Positions 16,588 to 23,248 of a stretch of DNA of 49,017 nucleotides are shown here, piece after piece. This stretch comes from DATNBU01 sp964476185 (GTDB lineage: Bacteria > Desulfobacterota > Binatia > UBA1149 > CAITLU01). The first letter of the stretch is position 1; the number at the start of each line of letters is the position of its first letter. The notes under the pieces were generated by a model, which had not been told where the DNA came from, did no database searches, and saw nothing but the letters and a program-made list of their open reading frames with translations. The translations under genes were made by a program, and so were the position numbers. The stretch covers positions 1 to 49,017 of the forward strand of contig CAYYZO010000022.1 in the NCBI GenBank assembly GCA_964476185.1, read 5' to 3'.

Positions 16588-17373
16588 ATGGCAACGAAGG
16601 GACCACGACCCTCGACGCTCGGCACCGGGCCCGTCCGGCGGGTGCTCGGCTCCCTGTCGCGTCACCGCGTGCTCGTCGGCCTCCTCGTCGCCGATATCGC
16701 GACCAAGGTGGCCGCGTTCCGGTTGCTCCCGCACGGCGAGCCGGTCGAGCTGATTTCGCCCATCAGCCTCTACCTGGCCGTCAACGACTGGGGGGTGATG
16801 GGGGGAGTGCACGGGATCGGCGCGGTGACCGCCAACCCGGCCTACACGATGTTGCTCGCGTTCGGCCTGTTCGTGTTCGCGTACGCGATCGTGCGTCTCG
16901 GTCGTTCGTCGCTCGCGTTCGGATGGAGGCTGCTGGCGGGCGCGGCGGTGTTCGTCGGTGTCGCGATCGGCGCGCACGCGCTGTCGCTGCCGCTGCGCGG
17001 GGTCGACGTGCCGGCCGACGTCCTCGTGCCGTTCATCCGCTTCGCGGCGCTGACCGTCAGCGTCGCGCTCTACGTGGCCTCGACCGCATGCATCCCGCGC
17101 GCCGCGTTCACGCTGTTCGCGGCCGGCGCGCTGTCGAACGCGGCGTCCTATGCGTATCCGCCGTACGAGGTCGTGGACTTCCTGATGGTGCCGGCCCAGC
17201 CGTTTCTGGCCGCGTTCGGCGCGGAGGCCGTGCAGACGTCGACGGTCGGGGTCGTCAACCTGGCGGACCTGTACCTGTTCGCGGTTCCGCTGGTGTTGCT
17301 GCTCTGGCCGCTGGCCGCACTCTCGGCGCTGCTGCGGGGCGGCGCGTTCGCCCGCGCGCGACGCCTGGCCTGA
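16588..17373 (+). CDS. Signal peptidase II-like membrane protein
   Basis: ATG at 16588 gives 261 residues with about five hydrophobic segments. It carries the order of motifs seen in LspA: VADIATK near residue 35, then GALSN (180-184), VVDF with D197, and NLAD with D227. In LspA the two aspartates of VVDF and NxAD form the catalytic dyad that cuts prolipoproteins after lipidation. The usual NxxDR is not complete here (N184-A-A-S) and the protein is about 90 residues longer than normal, with the extra length mainly N-terminal and in the middle. It may be a divergent LspA paralogue with other substrates. A longer upstream frame lacks a ribosome site. Confidence 0.6.
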   Translation: MATKGPRPSTLGTGPVRRVLGSLSRHRVLVGLLVADIATKVAAFRLLPHGEPVELISPISLYLAVNDWGVMGGVHGIGAVTANPAYTMLLAFGLFVFAYAIVRLGRSSLAFGWRLLAGAAVFVGVAIGAHALSLPLRGVDVPADVLVPFIRFAALTVSVALYVASTACIPRAAFTLFAAGALSNAASYAYPPYEVVDFLMVPAQPFLAAFGAEAVQTSTVGVVNLADLYLFAVPLVLLLWPLAALSALLRGGAFARARRLA

Positions 17374-17500
17374 CGAAGACCTTCCGAGGCGGCTTGAACT
17401 GCTTCACGGCGTTCGCGGGGGCCGGCCGATCGCGCTAACTGGAGGAGGGAAACGTGCCGAAGGGGAATCCCTGCCCAACGCCGATCAAAAGGAGGGCCGC

Positions 17501-17677
17501 ATGCGCGAATCGAAGGACCCCGGGGCCGACGCGAAGCGCGAGTTCGTGCTGGCGGGCTCCGTCTTCGTGCTGCTCGCGGTCGTGGCGACCGTCTTCGGTC
17601 TGTGGATGGTTCACGAGCTCCGGTCGAACATGAACGCCGGGCATCAGCAGCCCCCCGTGGCGAAGCCGGGGTCCTGA
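17501..17677 (+). CDS. Small single-helix membrane protein, 58 aa
   Basis: ATG 17501 follows GGAGG (17491-17495) at ideal spacing. The peptide has a charged N-terminus (MRESKDPGADAKREF), one 20-residue hydrophobic helix (about 16-36, ending GLWMVHEL) and a short polar Pro-rich tail. It ends 40 bases before the P-type ATPase gene in the same direction, so it may be co-transcribed and could be an accessory subunit. I do not recognise a family. A second good ribosome site precedes a GTG at 17454 in another frame; see the findings. Confidence 0.65.
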   Translation: MRESKDPGADAKREFVLAGSVFVLLAVVATVFGLWMVHELRSNMNAGHQQPPVAKPGS

Positions 17678-17717
17678 CGGCCGCGTCGCGTCCGGTCGTG
17701 CGGGCACGGGGGATGCG

Positions 17718-20297
17718 GTGAGCGACCTGCACGAGCAGTTGCGCGAGACCGGGCCGGGCGGCCTCGCCGCCGCGCAGGCACGACGACGGCTCGAGTCGGA
17801 GGGGCCGAACGAACTTCCTTCCCCCGAAAGGCGAGACCTCGTGCGGATCGTTCGCGAGGTGCTTTCGGAGCCGATGTTCGTGCTGCTGCTCGCGGCCGGC
17901 ATCCTCTACCTGCTGCTCGGCGACGTCGGCGAGGCCGCCGTCCTGCTGCTGTTCGCGAACCTGTCGATCGGGATCGCCGTGGTCCAGGAGACGCGCAGCG
18001 AGCGCGTGCTGGAGGCGCTGCGCGAACTGTCGACGCCGGGGGCGCTCGTCGTCCGCGACGGCGAGCGAGTGCGCATCGCCGGACGCGACGTCGTGCGCGG
18101 GGACCTGCTGCTGCTCGCCGAAGGCGACCGCGTCCCGGCCGACGTCGCTCTCGTCGAAGGCGAGGGCCTCGAGGCCGACGAGTCGCTGCTGACCGGCGAA
18201 TCCGTTCCCGTTCGCAAGCGCGTCGTCGGCGCCGACGACGCGGACGGCGTCGCGCCCGGCGGCGACGACCAGCCGTTCCTGTACTCCGGGACGTTGATCG
18301 TCCGTGGCAGCGGGCGCGCCGTCGCGCTCGCCACCGGGCCGCGGACGGAGATCGGCCGAATCGGTCGCTCGCTCGGCTCGATCGTGACCGAGCCGCCGAG
18401 GCTGCAGGCGCAGACGCGACGGCTCGTGCGCCTGTTCGGCGCGGCCGCGATCTCGACGAGCACGCTCGTCGTCGTGCTGTACTCCTGGCTGCGCGGTTCG
18501 ATCGTCGAGGGATGCCTCGCCGGCATCGCGGTCGGGATGTCGCTGCTGCCGGAGGAGTTCCCTCTGGTCCTGACGGTCTTCATGGTGATGGGGGCGTGGC
18601 GCATCTCGCAGGCGCGCGTGCTGACGCGGCGGGCGGCCGCGATCGAGTCCCTCGGTGCGGCCACGGTGCTGTGCACCGACAAGACCGGAACGCTCACGCA
18701 CAACCGTATGCGGATCGCGCGTGTGCTTCCCCGGGAGCGGGGCGCGGGCGGCCGGTCCGGTCACGCGTGGAGTGCCGAAGGCGGCGGGGCGCCGTCGACC
18801 GAGGCAGCGCGCGTGCTCGAAGCGGGCCTGCTCGCGTCGGGCCGCGACGCACTCGACCCGATGGACCGCGCGTTCGGCGACGTCGCGGACGAGCACGGTC
18901 GCGTCCACGGCGCGCGAGCCGGCCGTTTCGCACTCCTGCGCGAGTTCGGCCTGCGGCCGGACCTGCCGGTCATGACGATGGTCCTCGAGGATCGGGACTC
19001 GGGTGCGCGCCGCGCCGTCTGCAAGGGGGCGCCGGAGGCGGTGGCGAGGCTCTGCGGCTTCTCCGCGGACGAGCGCCGCGCGCTCGACGACGAGGTGGAC
19101 GCGCTCGCGGCCGACGGCATGCGGCTGCTCGCCGTCGCCGAGGCGGATGTCCCATCGGGCCTCGTTCCGGAACGCCCGGAGGACCTGCGATTCGAGCCGC
19201 TCGGCCTCGTCGGCTTCGCCGATCCGCTGCGCGAGGGCGTCGCGGACGCCGTCGCCGAGTGCCGCCGCGCCGGCGTGCGCGTCGTGATGATCACCGGCGA
19301 CTACCCGGCCACCGCGCGTGCGATCGCGCGCGACGCCGGGATCGACGCCGCGGTCGTGATGACCGGGGCCGAGCTCGCGCGACTCGAACCGCACGACCTC
19401 GCCGCCCGCGTCCGCGAGGTCGGCGTGTTCGCGCGCATCCTGCCCGACCAGAAGCTGCGCATCGTCGAGGCGCTCAAGGCGGGCGGCGAGGTCGTCGCGA
19501 TGACCGGCGACGGCGTCAACGACGCGCCGTCGCTGCGGGCGGCGCACATCGGCGTGGCGATGGGAGGGCGCGGCACCGACGTCGCGCGCGAGGCGAGCTC
19601 GATCGTGCTGCTCGACGACGACTTCGGCGCGATCGTGAAGACGATCCGGCTCGGGCGACGCATCTACGACAACCTGCGCAAGGCGATGGGCTACGTCGCC
19701 GCGCTGCACGTCCCGATCGCCGGCTTCGCGGTGCTGCCCCTCGTGCTCGGCATGCCGTTGATCCTGACGCCGATGATCGTCGCGTTCCTCGAGATGATCA
19801 TCGACCCGGTCTGCTCGGTCGTCTTCGAAGCCGAGGCCGAGGAGCCGGACATCATGGACCGTCCCCCGCGCGATCCGCAGGCGCCCATCCTGCCGCTGCG
19901 CCTGCTCGCCTGGTGCGCGGTGCAGGGCATGACGGCGCTCGCCGTCGTCGCCGTCGTGTTCTTCGGCGCGGTCCGGTCCGGGCTTCCCGAGGCGGAGATC
20001 CGTTCGGTCGTCTTCGCTGCGCTCGTGACCACGAACATCGCGCTGATCTTCGCGAACCGGTCGTTCGGCGGCTCGTCGACCGACGCGCTGGCGCGGCCGA
20101 ATCCGCTCGTGTGGTGGGCCATCGGCGGCGCGCTCTCCGTGCTTGCCGTGGTCCTCGTGGTGCCTGGTGTTCGCGAACTGTTCCGGCTCGGCCCGATTCA
20201 CGCGCACGATGCGGCGCTCTGCGCCGGGGCGTCGCTGCTGCTGTTCCTCGTACTGCAGGCGCTCAAGGGCTTCTGGCGGGTGCGTCTCGCGGCGTGA
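17718..20297 (+). CDS. P-type cation-transporting ATPase (P2-like)
   Basis: This 859-residue ion pump has the full domain order. A cation-ATPase N-terminal region is followed by M1-M2, then an actuator domain with LLTGESVPV, then M3-M4 with LLPEEFPLVLT. The phosphorylation site is D321 in CTDKTGTLTHN, the nucleotide domain contains CKGAPEAV, the hinge is MTGDGVNDAPSLRAAHIGVAMG, and M5-M10 follow. The overall plan is that of calcium/proton-type P2 ATPases. The M4 sequence PEEFP and the M6 sequence DPVCSVVFEAE differ from the calcium-site residues PEGLP and NxxTD, so the transported ion is open. The start is GTG 17718, 40 bases after the small membrane peptide. Confidence 0.9.
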   Translation: MSDLHEQLRETGPGGLAAAQARRRLESEGPNELPSPERRDLVRIVREVLSEPMFVLLLAAGILYLLLGDVGEAAVLLLFANLSIGIAVVQETRSERVLEALRELSTPGALVVRDGERVRIAGRDVVRGDLLLLAEGDRVPADVALVEGEGLEADESLLTGESVPVRKRVVGADDADGVAPGGDDQPFLYSGTLIVRGSGRAVALATGPRTEIGRIGRSLGSIVTEPPRLQAQTRRLVRLFGAAAISTSTLVVVLYSWLRGSIVEGCLAGIAVGMSLLPEEFPLVLTVFMVMGAWRISQARVLTRRAAAIESLGAATVLCTDKTGTLTHNRMRIARVLPRERGAGGRSGHAWSAEGGGAPSTEAARVLEAGLLASGRDALDPMDRAFGDVADEHGRVHGARAGRFALLREFGLRPDLPVMTMVLEDRDSGARRAVCKGAPEAVARLCGFSADERRALDDEVDALAADGMRLLAVAEADVPSGLVPERPEDLRFEPLGLVGFADPLREGVADAVAECRRAGVRVVMITGDYPATARAIARDAGIDAAVVMTGAELARLEPHDLAARVREVGVFARILPDQKLRIVEALKAGGEVVAMTGDGVNDAPSLRAAHIGVAMGGRGTDVAREASSIVLLDDDFGAIVKTIRLGRRIYDNLRKAMGYVAALHVPIAGFAVLPLVLGMPLILTPMIVAFLEMIIDPVCSVVFEAEAEEPDIMDRPPRDPQAPILPLRLLAWCAVQGMTALAVVAVVFFGAVRSGLPEAEIRSVVFAALVTTNIALIFANRSFGGSSTDALARPNPLVWWAIGGALSVLAVVLVVPGVRELFRLGPIHAHDAALCAGASLLLFLVLQALKGFWRVRLAA

Positions 20298-20351
20298 GGG
20301 GCGAAGCGGGAATCGTGCGGCCGACGCCGGGGCGGGGCCACGGCCGTGAGG

Positions 20352-20852
20352 TCAGGTCTTGCGCGGCGTCCACTTGCGCTTCAGGCGCGGCGTGGTGGAA
20401 ATCGCGATCTCGTTCAGCACGCGGCGCAGCGGACGCGGGCCGTCGCCGCCGAGTTTCTCGTCGAGCGCCTTGAGGCGGTCGAGGCTCGGGCGCAGTTCCT
20501 GGGCGGTCACCGCGCCGCCGGCTTCGCGGCAGAAGTTCGTGCGGCATCCGAACGGGCGGCCTTCGTAGACCGTGCAGGTCTTCTCGTCGCCCGCGAGGAA
20601 CGGGCAGGCGCCGTCGTCGCGCGGCGGCGGCATGCGGCGCCCGGTCGCTCGCAGCACCGCGAACAGGTAGTCGGTCTCCGCGCGCGTCACGTACGGCTCC
20701 CGGCCGGTCTCGGCGAAGCGGCAGCAGCGGGTCAGGCGCGTGCAGTTGCGGGCGGGCAGCGCGGCCTCGGCGTCGGCGTAGATCGCCTCGATGTCTTCGT
20801 GTCCGCGCATGGGGAGGGGGCTGCCCACGGCGGGCGTGCCTTCCCGTAGCAC
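20352..20852 (-). CDS. YkgJ-type cysteine cluster protein
   Basis: The 166-residue protein has the cysteine pattern NCTRLTRCCRF, later ACPFL, TCTVYEGRPFGCR and NFC, which is the YkgJ/UPF0153 cluster thought to bind zinc or an iron-sulfur centre. Its reaction is unknown. GTG at 20852 is chosen because GGAGGG (20861-20856) precedes it, whereas the inner ATG at 20810 has no ribosome site. The tail is basic (RLKRKWTPRKT). It is convergent with the P-type ATPase gene; co-function is not implied. Confidence 0.8.
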   Translation of the reverse strand: MLREGTPAVGSPLPMRGHEDIEAIYADAEAALPARNCTRLTRCCRFAETGREPYVTRAETDYLFAVLRATGRRMPPPRDDGACPFLAGDEKTCTVYEGRPFGCRTNFCREAGGAVTAQELRPSLDRLKALDEKLGGDGPRPLRRVLNEIAISTTPRLKRKWTPRKT

Positions 20853-20949
20853 GATCCCTCCGGCGCTGCACCCCGCGGGTTGCCGGGCGGCGGCGGCGGG
20901 CGCGGGACGCCGCCGTCGCGGGCGGCTCGGCAGAGCCGCTTGGTCCCGA

Positions 20950-21729
20950 TCACCAGAACCAGTGGCCGCCGTTCACGTCGAGGGATTGCCCGGTGATGAC
21001 CCTGGCCATGTCCGAAGCGAAGAACACGACGCTCTCGGCGATCTCTTCGGACGTCGGGATGTGCTTGAGCGCCGTCTCCTTCGCGACCGAGTCGTAGACG
21101 ACCTGGGGATCGACGCCGACCCGCTTCGCCTCGCCGTCGAAGTAGGCCTCGAGCGGCGGCCCCCAGATGTAGCCCGGCACGACCGAGTTCACGCGGATCT
21201 TCCACGGCCCGAGCTCGAGGGCGAGGGTCTGCGTGGCGGCGTTCAGCGCGGCCTTGGAGGCCGCGTACGCGCCGAACAACTCCATCATGCGCCGCATCGA
21301 CATGCTGTTGATCATCACGATGGATCCGCTCCGGCGCTCCTTCATCGACGGGATCACGGCCTGGGACAGCCGCAGCGACCCGAGCACGTTGACCTCGAAC
21401 GGCGGCTTCCATCGCTCGAGGTCCGCGTCCTCGATGCGCTCGTAGGTGCCGGGGTGGTACGCGTTGTTCACGAGCACGTCGACGCGGCCGAACTCGGCGA
21501 GGGTGCGTTCGGCCAGTGCGCGGCACGAGGCGGCGTCGCCGATGTCGGTGGGCACGGCGAGCGCGCGCGCGCCGGCGTCCCGCAGTTCCTTCTCGAGCTC
21601 GCGCAGCTTGTCGGCGCTGCGCGCGGCGAGCACGACGGCGGCGCCTTCGCGCGCGAGCGCGCGGGCGATGGCCTGGCCGAGGCCGGGGCCGATGCCGGAG
21701 ACGATCGCGATGCGGTCCTTCAGCAGCAT
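20950..21729 (-). CDS. Short-chain dehydrogenase/reductase (SDR)
   Basis: A classical SDR of 259 residues: the nucleotide-binding motif SGIGPGLG (11-18), NNA at 88-90, and catalytic S142, Y155 and K159 (YAASK). The Gly-rich motif begins SGI rather than TGG, a common variation. An acidic residue after the second strand is absent (AARSADK), which favours NADP(H). GGAGG precedes the ATG. It is the second gene of an operon with a sulfotransferase, 22 bases after it, which suggests that both act on one hydroxylated lipid or steroid-like compound. This is inference; the substrate is not visible. Confidence 0.88.
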   Translation of the reverse strand: MLLKDRIAIVSGIGPGLGQAIARALAREGAAVVLAARSADKLRELEKELRDAGARALAVPTDIGDAASCRALAERTLAEFGRVDVLVNNAYHPGTYERIEDADLERWKPPFEVNVLGSLRLSQAVIPSMKERRSGSIVMINSMSMRRMMELFGAYAASKAALNAATQTLALELGPWKIRVNSVVPGYIWGPPLEAYFDGEAKRVGVDPQVVYDSVAKETALKHIPTSEEIAESVVFFASDMARVITGQSLDVNGGHWFW

Positions 21730-21751
21730 GGGAGTCCTCCGTGGACGGGTG

Positions 21752-23002
21752 TCAGCGTTCGGCCTCGGTCTCGATGCCGAAACGCTCGATGTAGCCCGAG
21801 AAACGCTCGCGGATGGCGCCGGGGTCGAGCCCGAAGTCGGCGGCGCTGTAGCGGTGTTCGCCGTGCTTGTGCTGCGGGTGCCCGCGGTGCCACTCGCGCA
21901 GGCGCGCTTCGGTCGGCGGCGGGTAGTCGATGTTGAAGTGCGAGTAGACCCTGCCGACGGCCGAGGCGGGGTCGGCGACGGTCTCGCGGAACGGCACGTC
22001 GAAGAAGCGCTCCTCGCCGAGCTCGCGTCGCGCGGCCATCGCGTCCTCCATCGTGGCCGCCCACAGCTCGACGACCCACGCCGCGATGGCGCGGCGGTCG
22101 GGCTCGTCCTCGTAGATGCCGCGCCAGCCGGCGATCAGGCTGCACAGCGACGGCAGCACGCGCGCGGGGTCGCGGTGGGTCTGCACGATGCAGGCATCCG
22201 GGTACACGTCGACCAGCGCGCGCAGCCAGCGAAGGTGGGCGGGATACTTGAGCACCCAGCGCCGCGCGGGACTCGCCGGGCCGACCAGGCGCAACAGGTC
22301 GCGATGGCGCCGGTACGCCGGCCGCATGTCGCACGACGCGTACCACTTCGAGTACGACGGCAGCGTCGAATTGCACTCGAAGCTGTCGTCGCGGAACGTG
22401 TGCTGCAGCAGCAGCCGGCACTCCTCGGGACCGTCCGCCGTCAGCAGGTGGATCGACTTCAGCGCCGGATCGAGCCAGTACGTCAGGCCGAGCCCCTGGG
22501 CGGCTTCCCGGAAGCGCGGGTCCTTCTCCCACGACTCGCGCGGCGGCCGCGGCTTCGGGGAAGCGGCGAGCCAGTATTCGAGCGCCTGGTTGGCCGGGTC
22601 CTGCGCGACCAGCGCGTGCAGCGCGGTCGTGCCGGTGCGCGGAAGTCCCAGGATGAAGATCGGGCGCCGGATCTCGCCGGTGAAGATCCCGGGTTGCTCG
22701 CGCCGCCAGCGCTCGCATTCGAGGCGGCCGCGCAGGATGCCGGTGATCTGCTGGCCGACCATCCATCGGCCGAACGGGTTGAGCCGCGACTCCTCGTCGT
22801 ACGAGCGAAGCAGGACGGAGAGGCCGTCGCGGAAGTCGTCCTCGCCGAGGTCCGTCGCGCCTCCGGCCGCTTTGCCGGCGGCCTCGAGCATCGCCGCCTC
22901 GCTTTCGACGAAGCCGGCGCGTCCGCGCCCGAGGCGCTCGAGCAACCGTGCCGCGCCGTTGAAAAGGCGGATCGGAAGGCGCTGGTCGCGGGTCGTGGCC
23001 AT
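21752..23002 (-). CDS. Sulfotransferase family protein
   Basis: This 416-residue protein belongs to the PAPS-dependent sulfotransferase family. The 5'-phosphosulfate loop is LGLPRTGTTALH (about residue 118), and the 3'-phosphate region is VQTHRDPARVLPSLCS. RWVLKYPAHL, in between, is the WVLK-P-H segment typical of the bacterial branch. The protein is cytoplasmic, with no signal peptide. It is the first gene of an operon with the SDR downstream, and is divergent from the sugar-dehydrogenase-like gene across 246 bases. Members of this branch often sit beside lipid or sterol-modifying enzymes. Activity towards a particular acceptor cannot be inferred. Confidence 0.85.
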   Translation of the reverse strand: MATTRDQRLPIRLFNGAARLLERLGRGRAGFVESEAAMLEAAGKAAGGATDLGEDDFRDGLSVLLRSYDEESRLNPFGRWMVGQQITGILRGRLECERWRREQPGIFTGEIRRPIFILGLPRTGTTALHALVAQDPANQALEYWLAASPKPRPPRESWEKDPRFREAAQGLGLTYWLDPALKSIHLLTADGPEECRLLLQHTFRDDSFECNSTLPSYSKWYASCDMRPAYRRHRDLLRLVGPASPARRWVLKYPAHLRWLRALVDVYPDACIVQTHRDPARVLPSLCSLIAGWRGIYEDEPDRRAIAAWVVELWAATMEDAMAARRELGEERFFDVPFRETVADPASAVGRVYSHFNIDYPPPTEARLREWHRGHPQHKHGEHRYSAADFGLDPGAIRERFSGYIERFGIETEAER

Positions 23003-23248
23003 CGGGTGCTGCGGGTTCTCGCTACGATGTCCGCGACCGCCGCGTTGGACGTGCGGCCGCGGCGGCGCGGCCCTATATGCCCATCGGCGCCGATCTGTGG
23101 GAAGAGCGGGGCACGCCCTTCCGGCCGAAGGACGCGTGTCGACGACCCGCTGCGGATGCCGACGTCACCCGGTAACGAAGCGTCGCACGGCCGCCGGGTG
23201 TTGAATCGGTCGCCCACGCTGCCTAATCGGTCGTGCCCGGGCTTCCTG
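23003..23248. other. Divergent intergenic region, sulfotransferase and PQQ-type dehydrogenase genes
   Basis: It must hold promoters in both directions. A TATAT run in CCCTATATGCCC at 23072-23083 is the only A/T-rich site. I see no reading frame or repeat worth calling. Confidence 0.4.

Noticed and set aside
17454..17633. 59-codon GTG frame overlapping the small membrane protein
   Set aside because: Its translation is Arg/Ser/Trp-rich shadow-like sequence; kept only as a finding because of its good ribosome site.
21446..23248. Upstream extension of the sugar-dehydrogenase frame
   Set aside because: The extension is antisense to the SDR and sulfotransferase genes. The signal peptide at 23249 fixes the real start.
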